64,000 nt of DNA from Flagellimonas flava (GTDB taxonomy: Bacteria > Bacteroidota > Bacteroidia > Flavobacteriales > Flavobacteriaceae): NCBI RefSeq assembly GCF_900129665.1, contig NZ_FQWL01000006.1:67001-131000 (forward strand), written 5' to 3'. Made by a program: the position numbers and the translations under genes. Below are positions 9,028-18,427 of the stretch, piece by piece. The stretch's first letter is position 1; every line of letters begins with the position of its first letter. Below the pieces are notes generated by a model. It saw only the letters and a list, made by a program, of their open reading frames with translations, was not told the origin of the DNA and did no database searches.

Positions 9028-9837
9028 ATGAAAAGAGTAATTCTAACGGCAGTTGTTTTTTTGGCAGTTGCCGCATGCAAGACAAATCCGTTTACAGGGA
9101 GAAGTACGCTTAATTTTTACCCCAATAGCCAAATTTTCCCAATGGCTTTTGCCCAGTACGATCAGTTCTTGAATGAAAACAAGGTGATCACGGGCACTTC
9201 TGATGCCAAGATGATTGAAAAAGTTGGACAGCGCATTGCCACAGCGGCAGAGCGGTGGTTGGATGCCAACGGTTACCCTGGGTATCTAAAAGATTACAAA
9301 TGGGAATACAATCTGGTAAACGATGAAACCGTAAACGCATGGTGCATGCCGGGTGGAAAAATTGTCTTTTACACGGGAATCTTGCCCATCACACAAACGG
9401 AGACTGGGGTTGCGGTAGTCATGGGTCATGAAGTAGCGCATGCGTTGGCCGATCATGGTGCGCAGCGAATGAGCGCTGGAATGCTGCAGCAGATTGGTGC
9501 GGTAGCGGGTAATGTGGCGATTAAGGACCCACAGAAGCGGAACACCTTTAACCAAGCCTATGGCCTTGGATCAACGGTTGGTGTAATGCTGCCTTTTAGC
9601 AGGGGACATGAAACCGAGGCGGACCGTATTGGGCTTCAGATTATGGCCATAGCAGGCTACAATCCGGATGAGGCTGCCAATTTATGGCGACGAATGAAAG
9701 CAAAGTCGGGAGGACAGGCTCCACCAGAATTTATGAGCACGCACCCATCAAATGATACAAGAATAAACAATCTCACCGCTTGGGCTCCGGCAGCAAAACA
9801 AGAGGCCGCCAAGTTTGGTGTGACATCATTTAAATAA
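9028..9837 (+). CDS. M48 family metalloprotease, lipoprotein
   Basis: A 269-residue zinc metallopeptidase with a lipoprotein signal ending in LAVAAC (Cys17). The zinc site is HEVAH (His134, Glu135, His138), with the third ligand Glu195 in RGHETEADRIG. The domain architecture resembles periplasmic LoiP/YcaL-type M48 peptidases and lacks the membrane segments of HtpX. The inferred role is envelope protein quality control. The start is the only in-frame ATG before the signal peptide. Confidence 0.93.
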   Translation: MKRVILTAVVFLAVAACKTNPFTGRSTLNFYPNSQIFPMAFAQYDQFLNENKVITGTSDAKMIEKVGQRIATAAERWLDANGYPGYLKDYKWEYNLVNDETVNAWCMPGGKIVFYTGILPITQTETGVAVVMGHEVAHALADHGAQRMSAGMLQQIGAVAGNVAIKDPQKRNTFNQAYGLGSTVGVMLPFSRGHETEADRIGLQIMAIAGYNPDEAANLWRRMKAKSGGQAPPEFMSTHPSNDTRINNLTAWAPAAKQEAAKFGVTSFK

Positions 9838-9858
9838 CCAATTGATTAACCAAATTTT

Positions 9859-9922
9859 AATGCCATTTAGAGCGAAATGGATGCCTTCGGGTTTTCCTCC
9901 TTTGCTGTAAGTGGCATTTTTT
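9859..9922 (+). terminator. Possible structured terminator after the M48 gene
   Basis: AATGCCA (9859-9865) is complementary to TGGCATT (9912-9918) and is followed by a short T run. The enclosed loop holds a CCATTT/AAATGG stem and a CTTCGG tetraloop-like turn. The long loop makes this a weak call, but nothing else explains this 98-nt gap. Confidence 0.35.
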
Positions 9923-9935
9923 ATACCGAAAGACC

Positions 9936-11258
9936 ATGGCACAAGTACTCGCAATGAAGGGAAGTAAGAAATTGTTGAATGCTTGGGCCTTTTACGACTG
10001 GGCCAATTCGGTATACAGTTTGGTAATCTCCTCGGCCATTTTCCCAATTTTTTATGGAGCCCTGTTCCGTGTTGCTGAAATCGAGAAAGTAACCATTTTC
10101 GGAGGGGAGATTGCAAGAGCTCCTTTGATCAGTTATGTAACGTCCTTAGCTTTTGTCTTTATTGCCATCGTGACGCCTCTGGTGTCTGGAATCGCAGATT
10201 ATTTGGGAAACAAGAAAATCTTCCTGAAGTTTTTCTGCTATCTAGGCGCACTCTCTTGCATTGGTCTATATTGGTTTTCCTTGGAAAACATCTACTTTGG
10301 ATTGATTTGCTACTTTTTCGGTTTGGTCGGGTTTTGGGTGAGTTTCGCCATTAACAATTCGTACCTGCCCGATATAGCCTACCCAGAACAGCAGGATAAA
10401 GTTAGCGCGAAGGGATTCTCATTGGGATATATTGGTAGCGTTATACTTTTGGTTTTTAACCTGGCTATGGTGATGCAACCTGCGGTATTTGGAATTACGG
10501 ATAGTGGGGGCGAGGTAGCCGAAATCAAGGCCATGAAATATTCATTTATTTCTGTGGGCATTTGGTGGATTTTATTTAGTCAGTATACCTTCTTTCATTT
10601 ACCTAAGGGCTATAAAAGGGAAGGGCAGCGCACCAATATCGTCCTTAATGGTTTTAGGGAACTGAAACAGGTATGGAGACAATTGGGGACTGAAACTCGG
10701 TTAAAAAGATATTTGGGTGCCTTTTTCGTCTATAGTATGGCGGTACAGACCATTATGTTAATTGCCACTTATTTTGGAGAGGAAGAAATTAATTGGGGCA
10801 GCGATGGTGAACGTACCACCGGACTGATTGTTAGTATCCTAGTGATACAAATTGTGGCCATACTTGGAGCTACTGTGACGGCATTGGCGTCCAAGGCGTA
10901 CGGCAACATCAAAACTTTGGTAGTCATCAACATCTTTTGGATTTTGCTTTGTGTCTATGCTTATTTTTTACAGACCCCAATGGATTTCTATATCGCTGCA
11001 GGCTTGGTGGGAATTGTAATGGGCGGAATTCAAGCCCTCTCCAGGTCTACCTATTCCAAGTTTTTACCAGAAACCACGGATACCACTTCGTTTTTTAGTT
11101 TTTATGACGTAGCGGAAAAAATCGGAATTGTAATAGGTACTTTTTTGTATGGCGCCGTGGCCCAACTCACTGGTAGCATGAGAAACAGTACCATCTTCTT
11201 GGGATTGTTCTTTCTGATTGGCGCATTCTTGTTGACGAGGGTAAACAAGAAAAAATAA
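9936..11258 (+). CDS. MFS transporter, UMF1 (Atg22-like) family
   Basis: A 440-residue polytopic membrane protein with about 12 hydrophobic segments. The N-terminal NAWAFYDWANSVYSLVISSAIFPIFY signature and the late GGIQALSRSTYSKFLP motif are characteristic of bacterial UMF1-family (vacuole-effluxer Atg22-like) MFS proteins. The transported substrate is unknown. ATG 9954 (MKGSKK) is an equally good start that removes six residues. It is followed after 4 nt by an NTF2-like lipoprotein gene, so the two are likely co-transcribed. Confidence 0.88.
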   Translation: MAQVLAMKGSKKLLNAWAFYDWANSVYSLVISSAIFPIFYGALFRVAEIEKVTIFGGEIARAPLISYVTSLAFVFIAIVTPLVSGIADYLGNKKIFLKFFCYLGALSCIGLYWFSLENIYFGLICYFFGLVGFWVSFAINNSYLPDIAYPEQQDKVSAKGFSLGYIGSVILLVFNLAMVMQPAVFGITDSGGEVAEIKAMKYSFISVGIWWILFSQYTFFHLPKGYKREGQRTNIVLNGFRELKQVWRQLGTETRLKRYLGAFFVYSMAVQTIMLIATYFGEEEINWGSDGERTTGLIVSILVIQIVAILGATVTALASKAYGNIKTLVVINIFWILLCVYAYFLQTPMDFYIAAGLVGIVMGGIQALSRSTYSKFLPETTDTTSFFSFYDVAEKIGIVIGTFLYGAVAQLTGSMRNSTIFLGLFFLIGAFLLTRVNKKK

Positions 11259-11262
11259 CGGA

Positions 11263-11781
11263 ATGGTGAATCTTCCGAGCATAAAAGAGAGGGTCAGATG
11301 CGTATCAATACCAACCATTATTTTACTTTCGTTTCTTTCATGCGGCAGGGTAGAGGACAAGAATATTGCCAAGGCCGTAGAAGAGTATTACGACACTTTC
11401 AAGGCAAGGGAGGATTTTGATAAATTCATTTCCTTCTATGACGATGAGGTTATTCTGGAGGATGTGGTAAATGCAGATAGAATAGAAGGAAAGAGGGCAC
11501 TCACAGAGTTTTTTGATTGGAATAACCCAAACTTTGAAAAAGGAAGTACTGACACGCTGGTCATTTATGAACAGATTATTGATGGCAACAAGGTTGTAAC
11601 TAGAGGTTATTTCACTGAATTTTTTTGGGGAGGAACAGAGTTTGAAGCCATGCACTTTGTTACGATACTCACGTTCAATGAGTCCAGTAAAATAATCAAA
11701 CAAATAGATTGGATCAATTACCCTTCAAATTTGATTGACTATAATAACAGAAGAAACTCCAACCACTGGATTAAAAAGTAA
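11263..11781 (+). CDS. NTF2-like/SnoaL-like putative lipoprotein
   Basis: A 172-residue protein with a hydrophobic N-terminus ending in LSFLSCG (Cys27, a possible lipobox). A ~130-residue domain with a cone-shaped NTF2-like pattern follows: an early helix containing VEEYYDTFKAREDFDKFISFYDD, then strands with DRIEGKRALTEFF. NTF2-like domains include ketosteroid isomerase-like enzymes and non-catalytic binders, so the activity is unknown. It starts 4 nt after the MFS gene. The signal peptide has an unusually long charged n-region, so the true start may lie further in. Confidence 0.7.
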   Translation: MVNLPSIKERVRCVSIPTIILLSFLSCGRVEDKNIAKAVEEYYDTFKAREDFDKFISFYDDEVILEDVVNADRIEGKRALTEFFDWNNPNFEKGSTDTLVIYEQIIDGNKVVTRGYFTEFFWGGTEFEAMHFVTILTFNESSKIIKQIDWINYPSNLIDYNNRRNSNHWIKK

Positions 11782-11806
11782 AAACCTGGACCATTGGCCC
11801 AGGTTT
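11782..11806. terminator. Bidirectional terminator between convergent genes
   Basis: AAACCTGG (11782-11789) pairs with CCAGGTTT (11799-11806). T-rich sequence follows on both strands. It separates the plus-strand NTF2-like gene from the minus-strand DUF2807 gene and could serve both. Confidence 0.65.
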
Positions 11807-11856
11807 CTCCTGTTTTTGATTGATGTTGATTTGTTTTTTGATTGGTAATAAACTCC

Positions 11857-12582
11857 TTATCCTTTGGATATGTCTCCAGAACCAGAGGATTTACTTTTAA
11901 TTTTTGATGGATTGCCCCTGTAACTAATATCTCCAGACCCAGATACGCGAGCATCAATGGATTGGTTGGCGGTAACTTTTATATCTGCGGAACCTGATAC
12001 TTGGGCTGTTACATTTTCGGCTTCAAGGTCGTAGGCTTTTACATCACCGGAACCGGATACCTGTACGGACAGATCAGTGGCTCTTCCTTCAAGATTGATA
12101 TCTCCAGAACCTGAAAGTGAGGCATCTACTTTCTCTGCTTCAATGGACAGAGTAACATCTCCGGACCCAGACATACTGGCGCTAAAATAATCGGATTTAA
12201 GTATAGTTTTACCAACGATATCCCCAGAACCGGAAAGCGCAACGGACTCAATATCCTCAACGGGCACGGTCACATGGATTCCCGTGTTCCAACTAGAAGG
12301 TCTAAGATTCACCCCTCTTTCCTGCTTTATGATCAATTTGCCGTTTTTCACCTCGGTTTTAATATGGTCTAAAAGATTGGACTCTCCCCTTAGGGTAATT
12401 TCTCCCTCGTTCCCGGCTACAAGTTCTACATCGAACCAACCGGCAAGTGCAACGGCGTCATATTCCCCAACGGAACGTTCCAAAGTGACAACATTACCGT
12501 TTCCTTTAATTCTTCTACCCCATTGGGCATTGGTTATGGCCACCATGGATAGCGCTAGCGTTAATGTGATTAGTTTTTTCAT
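11857..12582 (-). CDS. Exported DUF2807 (head-GIN) beta-repeat protein
   Basis: A 241-residue protein with a Sec signal peptide (residues 1-19, ending after TNA). The mature part is the DUF2807/head-GIN domain, with SGSGDI/SGSGDV/SGSADI motifs recurring about every 18-20 residues from about residue 117 to the C-terminus. This implies a short right-handed beta-helix with turns of SGSGD. The function of DUF2807 proteins is unknown; an envelope or surface role is inferred. It is the last gene of the sigma / anti-sigma operon and ends 51 nt from a bidirectional terminator. Confidence 0.87.
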   Translation of the reverse strand: MKKLITLTLALSMVAITNAQWGRRIKGNGNVVTLERSVGEYDAVALAGWFDVELVAGNEGEITLRGESNLLDHIKTEVKNGKLIIKQERGVNLRPSSWNTGIHVTVPVEDIESVALSGSGDIVGKTILKSDYFSASMSGSGDVTLSIEAEKVDASLSGSGDINLEGRATDLSVQVSGSGDVKAYDLEAENVTAQVSGSADIKVTANQSIDARVSGSGDISYRGNPSKIKSKSSGSGDISKG

Positions 12583-12613
12583 GATTGTGTTTTTATGGAT
12601 TGTTTTTTGATTT

Positions 12614-13705
12614 TTAGTTTTGATAAAAGGTTACCCCACCATAATCTGTGGTGATGAGAATGGTATTCCCTGAATTTTCACTTCCGTAATATCCCTTGTA
12701 ATATTTCTCAGAGGATTTTTCCTTACTAATATTAATTTCAAAAGCATCTTTTCCACTTACACCAGCATACTCCGCAGATATTTCAAAATCGAAGTGGTAT
12801 TCTGGATGGTAGCCAATTTTGATTCCCGTGTAATCGGTTTTGATATTCACATCACCGGCATCGGGGGCCAACTGGTCTATTTTAAGTGAACCGTAATCTG
12901 AGGTGACACTGATTTTTCCGTGAACTGTTCCCAATTTCACACCTACATAATCACCATTTCCATTTACGTTATTGACCTCCCTGACTTCCAATGAACCATA
13001 GTCACTGGAATATTCAAGATTCTCCATCTGATTTACCGTACTGTTGGTGTAATCCGCCTTTATGGTCAGATTACCGGCCTTTTCTACAGTAAATCCTGAG
13101 TAGTCCGCTATAATTTCACCACTGTTGATGTATTCAAAATTAGATCTGGAAGTATAGTCAAAACGGAGTTCGTTGTTTCTTCCTCGGAGTTCCCCTATGT
13201 CGATTTTACCGTAATCGCAGTTTATTTTGGCATGGCCATCCACCCGATCCAGATAGATGTTTCCGTAATCGTTATTTAGGTTTACGCTGTTCTTAACAGG
13301 AATCTTTATGGTGTAGTTGACCTGAACGTTCACATTTTTGCGTCTTCCCCAGCTCCATCCCCAGCTGTTTCCACGATCTCCGAAAATGGTTCGGGCTGAT
13401 ACTAGGTTACTGCTGTTTTCGAAATCCACATCAATTTCATCCAGTCTTTTCTGAACCCTTTCTTCGTTGTTTCCATTGGTTTTGATGCGCACTTCAATAA
13501 CAACCCTGTCTTCGTTCCACGATGTGATATTAAGATTGCCATAGCTGTTCTTCACTTTAAAGAGAGCGTCTGAATTAACGTTGAACTCCTTTTTTATGGT
13601 TTTTTCCTTGGTGTATCTTCCAGGCAGTTTGTTACTGTCTGCATGAGATACCAGTGGCAACAGGAAAAGTGTTGCTAGGATATATTTAAATAGTAACGTT
13701 CTCAT
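12614..13705 (-). CDS. Exported adhesin-like beta-repeat protein (DUF4097-type)
   Basis: A 363-residue protein with a signal peptide (hydrophobic residues ~5-20, cleavage near SHA). The mature chain is built from recurring Asp-Tyr-Gly/Thr units (DYGNI, DYGKI, DYTSR, DYGSL, DYVGV, DYTGI, DYGGV) about every 20 residues, indicating a beta-helix or beta-roll like DUF4097 putative adhesins. ATG 13705 or 13708 gives the proper signal peptide; a longer reading from 13738 is improbable. It overlaps the end of the anti-sigma-like gene by 20 nt and is followed by the DUF2807 gene. It is a plausible output or sensor component of the sigma system. Confidence 0.82.
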   Translation of the reverse strand: MRTLLFKYILATLFLLPLVSHADSNKLPGRYTKEKTIKKEFNVNSDALFKVKNSYGNLNITSWNEDRVVIEVRIKTNGNNEERVQKRLDEIDVDFENSSNLVSARTIFGDRGNSWGWSWGRRKNVNVQVNYTIKIPVKNSVNLNNDYGNIYLDRVDGHAKINCDYGKIDIGELRGRNNELRFDYTSRSNFEYINSGEIIADYSGFTVEKAGNLTIKADYTNSTVNQMENLEYSSDYGSLEVREVNNVNGNGDYVGVKLGTVHGKISVTSDYGSLKIDQLAPDAGDVNIKTDYTGIKIGYHPEYHFDFEISAEYAGVSGKDAFEINISKEKSSEKYYKGYYGSENSGNTILITTDYGGVTFYQN

Positions 13706-14246
13706 CATAATATGATTTAATATTCTTAATGTTTTCAATATTGGTCAGTACCTCCTTGAGAAGGTCTATTCTGGTCTGGAAATTGGTAATCATGGCATTT
13801 AAAATTATTTTGCTGTTACCACCATTCACCAATTCCTGTTCTAAGGCTTCGTAATCTTTTCCCAGTTTGTCCAATTGTTGCAGGGTGTCATCCACAAGCT
13901 TCGCGGTTTCAGGGGACTTTTCGTCTTTTAGCTGCTGTACCTGCTCTTCAATAAGGTTGGCAAAGTAGAATTCGGTTTGGGATACTTCCGGAGCTATCTC
14001 AACAACCTGTTCCTTAATACTGGGATTGGAGCTGAATACCTGCACTGCCAACATGCCAATGAGTGCAATGGACGCAGCTATTGATAACGGTTTCCACCAA
14101 TTGGACTTCTTTTGCGGAAGGGAGGTTACACCTTTGGACTGGTTTAACTTCTCCAGAAACCTTGCTTGGTGCCCATCCTGCGGTGCTTCAAAGTCAAAAC
14201 TGCCTTTGAGGTTCCCGAACAACTCATCTATTCTATCCTGTTCCAT
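13686..14246 (-). CDS. Membrane anti-sigma-like protein
   Basis: A 186-residue protein with a ~53-residue cytoplasmic N-terminus, one transmembrane helix (about residues 53-71, WWKPLSIAASIALIGMLAVQVF) and a helical Gln/Glu/Lys-rich outer domain. This topology and its position directly after an ECF sigma gene suggest an anti-sigma factor. I do not see a canonical zinc-binding HxxxCxxC motif. The ATG at 14246 lies 2 nt after the sigma stop; an in-frame UUG at 14252 would overlap the sigma gene. The anti-sigma role rests mainly on context. Confidence 0.7.
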   Translation of the reverse strand: MEQDRIDELFGNLKGSFDFEAPQDGHQARFLEKLNQSKGVTSLPQKKSNWWKPLSIAASIALIGMLAVQVFSSNPSIKEQVVEIAPEVSQTEFYFANLIEEQVQQLKDEKSPETAKLVDDTLQQLDKLGKDYEALEQELVNGGNSKIILNAMITNFQTRIDLLKEVLTNIENIKNIKSYYDENVTI

Positions 14247-14248
14247 AA

Positions 14249-14806
14249 TCAAGCATTTATTGTCAATTTCTTTCTTAGACTTTCTTTGGCCCTTGAAATT
14301 GTGGTTCTACAATTTGCATAACTGATGTCCATAATTTCACTGATTTCTTCATAATCGTAACCTTCAACTAAATGTAAGGTCAAAGAAACTCTGTAATTGT
14401 CTTTCAAACTTTTCATGGTTTCCATCACTTTTTGAGCCTTCAGTTCTGTGTAACCATTCTGATTAAGATCAACTGCATCATTGTCTTCGACCTTGTACAT
14501 TATTTCATCTAAGTCCACAGCTCTCATTTTTTGCTGTTTCTTGTAATGATGGATGCTATTGTTAATTACAATTCGCTTCAGCCATGCCCCGAAGGTCACC
14601 TCTGCTTTGAACGTATGCAGTTTGGTAAATGCGTTTAAAAACGATTCCTGCATTACGTCTTCAGCTTCGGCGGAATCCTTTACAATCCTGAAGGCTGTGT
14701 TGTACATCGCCTTGTAATAGCGGTTGTAAATTTCCAACTGTGCACTTTGTTTCCCCTTTAGGCACGATTGAAGCAGTGCATCAATATGTTCATTTTGGTG
14801 GCTCAA
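14249..14806 (-). CDS. ECF RNA polymerase sigma factor
   Basis: A 185-residue sigma-70 family member of ECF type. Region 2 (about residues 22-90) contains YYKAMYNTAFRIVKDSAEAEDVMQESFLNAF, and region 4 (about 130-182) ends in YEEISEIMDISYANCRTTISRAKESLRKKL. The only plausible start is a UUG at 14806, since no in-frame ATG occurs before region 2. The downstream genes encode a membrane protein and two exported repeat proteins, suggesting envelope or surface regulation. The minus-strand sequence GTAAC (14849-14853), 18 nt, TCTA (14827-14830) resembles an ECF promoter and may be autoregulatory. Confidence 0.92.
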   Translation of the reverse strand: MSHQNEHIDALLQSCLKGKQSAQLEIYNRYYKAMYNTAFRIVKDSAEAEDVMQESFLNAFTKLHTFKAEVTFGAWLKRIVINNSIHHYKKQQKMRAVDLDEIMYKVEDNDAVDLNQNGYTELKAQKVMETMKSLKDNYRVSLTLHLVEGYDYEEISEIMDISYANCRTTISRAKESLRKKLTINA

Positions 14807-14826
14807 AAAATGAATGGTTTGTCTTA

Positions 14827-14853
14827 TAGATGGCCCAATTTATCAATTGTTAC
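14827..14853 (-). promoter_or_regulatory. Possible ECF-type autoregulatory promoter
   Basis: On the minus strand this contains GTAAC, an 18-nt spacer and TCTA, placing a start site about 14 nt before the UUG of the sigma gene. ECF promoters often have an AAC-containing -35 and a short -10. The match is short and untested. Confidence 0.3.
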
Positions 14854-14989
14854 ACTTTTTTTTAATTTTTTAAATTTTATTGGCATAACAATTGCCCTTC
14901 TAGGGAAAGAAAGGGGGCAAATCTTAGAGCAATGCCTGTTTTAAAGGCGTTTTTCAAGATTTCTCCCAATGATAGAACTGAAGATTTAT

Positions 14990-15009
14990 GTCATTTGTGA
15001 CAAAATGAC
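14990..15009. repeat. Inverted repeat upstream of lon
   Basis: GTCATTT (14990-14996) and AAATGAC (15003-15009) form a 7-bp inverted repeat around GTGACA. It lies 14 nt before the preferred lon start. Its dyad symmetry is compatible with an operator; no U-tract follows, so it is not a terminator. Confidence 0.4.
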
Positions 15010-15022
15010 CGAACTAATGTAT

Positions 15023-17473
15023 ATGGGAGAAATAAAAATTTCAACTTTTGACAATATATCACTACAAGGATTGGATGAGGATGCGGAGTTAATACCTCTG
15101 CTCACACCAGAGGATGAGGAGGAAATGAACCGGGAAGACCTACCGGAGACCTTACCTGTACTTCCCTTGCGCAATACCGTACTTTTTCCTGGAGTTGTTA
15201 TACCAATTACCGCAGGAAGGGATAAGTCAATCAGCCTTATTAAGGATGCCAACAATGGCACTAAAACCATTGGGGTGGTTTCCCAAAAAGATGAGGAGAC
15301 CGAAAACCCTGGGGTAAACGACATTAACACCTTGGGTACTGTAGCCAGAATTCTTCGAGTTTTGCAAATGCCTGATGGAAACACCACTGTGATCATTCAA
15401 GGGAAAAAACGTTTTGAGATTGCAGAGGTTATTACCGAACAACCCTATCTGACCGCTACCGTTCGTGAAGCCAAGGAGGAACGACCCAATGAAAAAAGTG
15501 AGGAATTTGCAGCCATCATCGATTCCATTAAGGAATTGGCGTTTAAGATTATTAGGGATAACCCAAATATTCCCAGTGAGGCCACTTTCGCCATTAAGAA
15601 TATTCAAAGCAATTCGTTCCTGATCAATTTCGTCTCTTCTAATTTGAATTTGAGTGTAGCGGAAAAGCAAAACCTACTGGAGATTCCAAACCTTCAGGAA
15701 AGGGCATTGACCACCTTGAAATACATGAATATGGAGCTTCAGAAATTGGAGCTGAAAAACGATATTCAATCCAAGGTGCGCAGCGATATGGATCAACAAC
15801 AGCGCGAGTATTTTCTGCACCAGCAGATGAAGACCATTCAGGAAGAACTGGGTGGCGTGTCTTATGAGGAAGAGGTAGACGAAATGCGCATCAAGGCCAA
15901 AAAGAAGAAGTGGGATAAAAAGGTGAAAGAACATTTTGAGAAAGAACTTTCCAAAATGCAGCGGATGAATCCCCAAGTGGCGGAATACTCCATTCAAAGA
16001 AATTACCTGGATTTGTTCTTGGATTTACCTTGGAACGAGTTCTCGAAGGATAAATTCGATTTAAAAAGGGCACAGCAGATTTTAGATCGTGATCATTATG
16101 GCCTAGAGGATGTAAAACGCCGTATTATTGAATATTTGGCTGTGTTGAAGCTGAGAAATGACATGAAGTCGCCTATTCTTTGTTTATATGGACCTCCGGG
16201 GGTGGGTAAAACCTCCTTGGGGAAATCCGTAGCGGAGGCGCTGGGTCGTGAGTATGTTCGCATGTCCTTGGGAGGATTACGGGATGAAGCCGAGATTCGA
16301 GGACATCGTAAGACCTATATCGGGGCTATGCCGGGAAGGATTGTCCAAAGTTTGAAAAAGGCAGGGACTTCGAATCCTGTTTTTATTCTGGACGAAATTG
16401 ATAAACTTTCGAATAGTCACCAAGGCGACCCTTCTTCCGCGATGCTGGAAGTACTTGATCCGGAACAGAACAGCGAGTTTTATGATAATTTCCTGGAAAT
16501 GGGTTATGATCTATCCAAAGTTATGTTCATCGCCACGGCGAATAATCTAGGTACCATTCAGCCGGCACTGCGAGATCGGATGGAAATTATAAATGTAACG
16601 GGGTACACCATCGAGGAAAAGGTGGAAATCGCCAAGAAACATTTGTTGCCCAAACAGCTTAAAGAACATGGACTTTCTACAAAAGACTTGAAGATAGGAA
16701 AACCCCAATTGGAGAAAATTGTTGAAGGGTATACCCGCGAATCTGGGGTTCGTAACCTGGAAAAGCAACTTGCTAAAATGGTTCGCTATGCGGCCAAATC
16801 CATTGCAATTGAGGAGGAATACAACATCAAGGTCACGAGTGCGGACGTGGAAAAAGTTTTGGGACCTGCACGTTTGGAACGCGATAAATATGAGAACAAC
16901 GATGTGGCCGGCGTGGTCACCGGTTTGGCCTGGACAAGTGTTGGTGGTGATATTTTATTTATTGAGTCCATTCTATCCAAAGGAAAAGGAGCCCTGAACA
17001 TCACAGGTAACCTGGGCAAGGTGATGAAGGAATCAGCCACCATAGCCATGGAATACATCAAATCCAATGCGGATACATTTGGAATAGATCCAGAGGTATT
17101 TGAAAAGTACAATGTGCATATTCATGTTCCGGAAGGAGCAACACCTAAAGATGGCCCAAGTGCGGGCATCACCATGTTAACATCTTTGGTGTCCTTGTTT
17201 ACCCAACGGAAAGTGAAAAAGAGCCTGGCTATGACCGGAGAAATTACCCTAAGAGGTAAGGTATTGCCCGTTGGGGGAATAAAAGAAAAGATTTTGGCTG
17301 CGAAAAGAGCACGAATCAAAGAAATCATTCTTAGTGAAGATAACAGGAAGGACATCGGGGAAATTAAGCAGGATTATTTAAAGGGACTTACCTTCCATTA
17401 TGTTTCTGACATGAGTGAAGTTATAGATATTGCCGTTACCAATCGAAAGGTAAAGAACGCCAAAACACTGTAA
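15023..17473 (+). CDS. lon: ATP-dependent endopeptidase Lon
   Basis: AAA+ serine protease of 816 residues that degrades misfolded and regulatory proteins. The N-terminal LON substrate-binding domain begins at [19 protein letters not shown]. Walker [10 protein letters not shown] is near residue 390, and Walker B is in [10 protein letters not shown]. The catalytic Ser near residue 713 is in DGPSAGITM, and the paired Lys is in the following [16 protein letters not shown] 15023 ([11 protein letters not shown]) was chosen because homologues begin shortly before the [21 protein letters not shown] segment; in-frame ATGs at 14969, 15005 and 15017 are alternatives. An inverted repeat lies just upstream. 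Confidence 0.95.
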   Translation: MGEIKISTFDNISLQGLDEDAELIPLLTPEDEEEMNREDLPETLPVLPLRNTVLFPGVVIPITAGRDKSISLIKDANNGTKTIGVVSQKDEETENPGVNDINTLGTVARILRVLQMPDGNTTVIIQGKKRFEIAEVITEQPYLTATVREAKEERPNEKSEEFAAIIDSIKELAFKIIRDNPNIPSEATFAIKNIQSNSFLINFVSSNLNLSVAEKQNLLEIPNLQERALTTLKYMNMELQKLELKNDIQSKVRSDMDQQQREYFLHQQMKTIQEELGGVSYEEEVDEMRIKAKKKKWDKKVKEHFEKELSKMQRMNPQVAEYSIQRNYLDLFLDLPWNEFSKDKFDLKRAQQILDRDHYGLEDVKRRIIEYLAVLKLRNDMKSPILCLYGPPGVGKTSLGKSVAEALGREYVRMSLGGLRDEAEIRGHRKTYIGAMPGRIVQSLKKAGTSNPVFILDEIDKLSNSHQGDPSSAMLEVLDPEQNSEFYDNFLEMGYDLSKVMFIATANNLGTIQPALRDRMEIINVTGYTIEEKVEIAKKHLLPKQLKEHGLSTKDLKIGKPQLEKIVEGYTRESGVRNLEKQLAKMVRYAAKSIAIEEEYNIKVTSADVEKVLGPARLERDKYENNDVAGVVTGLAWTSVGGDILFIESILSKGKGALNITGNLGKVMKESATIAMEYIKSNADTFGIDPEVFEKYNVHIHVPEGATPKDGPSAGITMLTSLVSLFTQRKVKKSLAMTGEITLRGKVLPVGGIKEKILAAKRARIKEIILSEDNRKDIGEIKQDYLKGLTFHYVSDMSEVIDIAVTNRKVKNAKTL

Positions 17474-17560
17474 ATATCCTTATTTATTGGAACTCCCGCA
17501 AGCAAAAGTTGGGGAGTGAAATTGACCGATTCTTTTAGGACTTCTCCGTACTTTTGAAAT

Positions 17561-18253
17561 ATGGGAAAAATAACCATTGCCATAGATGGGTACTCTTCCA
17601 CAGGGAAAAGTACCATAGCCAAAAAATTAGCGCAAACACTCGATTACATTTATGTGGATACCGGTGCTATGTATCGGGCAGTTACACTTTATGCCATTAG
17701 GTCAGGATATATTGGAAAAACCGAAGATATACCCGCTCTTATCCAAAATTTACCCGCCATTCAGCTTCAGTTCGTGCCGAACCAAGATCTAGGATATTCG
17801 GAGATGTTCCTGAACGACGAAAATGTGGAACGGGAAATTCGTACTATGGAAGTTTCGGGGCAGGTGAGTAAGATTGCCGCCATTCCTGAAGTGCGGCACA
17901 AGCTTGTTGAGATGCAACAACAAATGGGCAATGGAGGCGGATTGGTCATGGACGGAAGGGACATTGGTACTGTGGTATTTCCCAATGCCGAATTAAAAAT
18001 ATTTATGACCGCTTCACCAGATGCACGTGCTACCCGACGCTACAAGGAACTACTGGATCGTGGTGAGGAAGTTTCTTTTGAGGAGGTGTTGGAAAATGTT
18101 CAGAAACGCGATTTTATTGATTCTACACGGGAGACTTCACCCTTGCGCAAGGCGGAGGACGCTATTGAGTTCGATAATAGTGATATGGGATTAGAAGAGC
18201 AGTTTGAACGAATTTACGATTTTGCCCAAAGAGTGATTGCAAATCAAAGTTAG
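17561..18253 (+). CDS. cmk: Cytidylate kinase
   Basis: Phosphorylates CMP and dCMP using ATP. The 230-residue length is normal for the family. The P-loop is DGYSSTGKST at residues 9-18. The VDTGAMYRA motif and the later MDGRDIGTVVFP segment are the CMP-binding and lid elements of bacterial Cmk. The SPDARATRRYKEL motif follows. It lies 87 nt downstream of lon on the same strand. Confidence 0.96.
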   Translation: MGKITIAIDGYSSTGKSTIAKKLAQTLDYIYVDTGAMYRAVTLYAIRSGYIGKTEDIPALIQNLPAIQLQFVPNQDLGYSEMFLNDENVEREIRTMEVSGQVSKIAAIPEVRHKLVEMQQQMGNGGGLVMDGRDIGTVVFPNAELKIFMTASPDARATRRYKELLDRGEEVSFEEVLENVQKRDFIDSTRETSPLRKAEDAIEFDNSDMGLEEQFERIYDFAQRVIANQS

Positions 18254-18308
18254 AAATTCCGGCCCAAAAGAGTTTTTTTGGTGTTCACTTATCGGTCTCG
18301 TATAAGAA

Positions 18309-18369
18309 TAGTGCGGTTTTGGGTCCGAGGATTTCCCGAAGGAAAATCGGAGTGACCAAATACGCACTA
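18309..18369. repeat. Nested palindromic element downstream of cmk
   Basis: Outer arms TAGTGCG (18309-18315) and CGCACTA (18363-18369) enclose a second, interrupted pair (GGTCCGA with TCGGAGTGACC) and an inner GATTTCC...GGAAAATC stem around CGAA. The 61-nt unit would fold into one long interrupted hairpin as RNA or single-stranded DNA. It does not encode a protein. It may be a dispersed intergenic repeat; integron attC-type core sites are not convincing. Confidence 0.5.
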
Positions 18370-18381
18370 ACCTTTTGATTT

Positions 18382-18408
18382 ATGCTTAAACTTAAGCATT
18401 ATTTTTAT
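18382..18408 (+). terminator. Weak terminator downstream of cmk
   Basis: ATGCTTAA (18382-18389) pairs perfectly with TTAAGCAT (18392-18399), followed by TATTTTTAT. The stem is AT-rich and therefore weak, but it is positioned to end the lon/cmk transcript before the convergent gene. Confidence 0.45.
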
Positions 18409-18427
18409 ACAATGTTGTAAACCGGCT

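Noticed and set aside
18309..18369. Integron attC site
   Set aside because: The palindrome is strong, but the core sites do not fit the RYYYAAC/GTTRRRY pattern and no integrase or cassette array is present.
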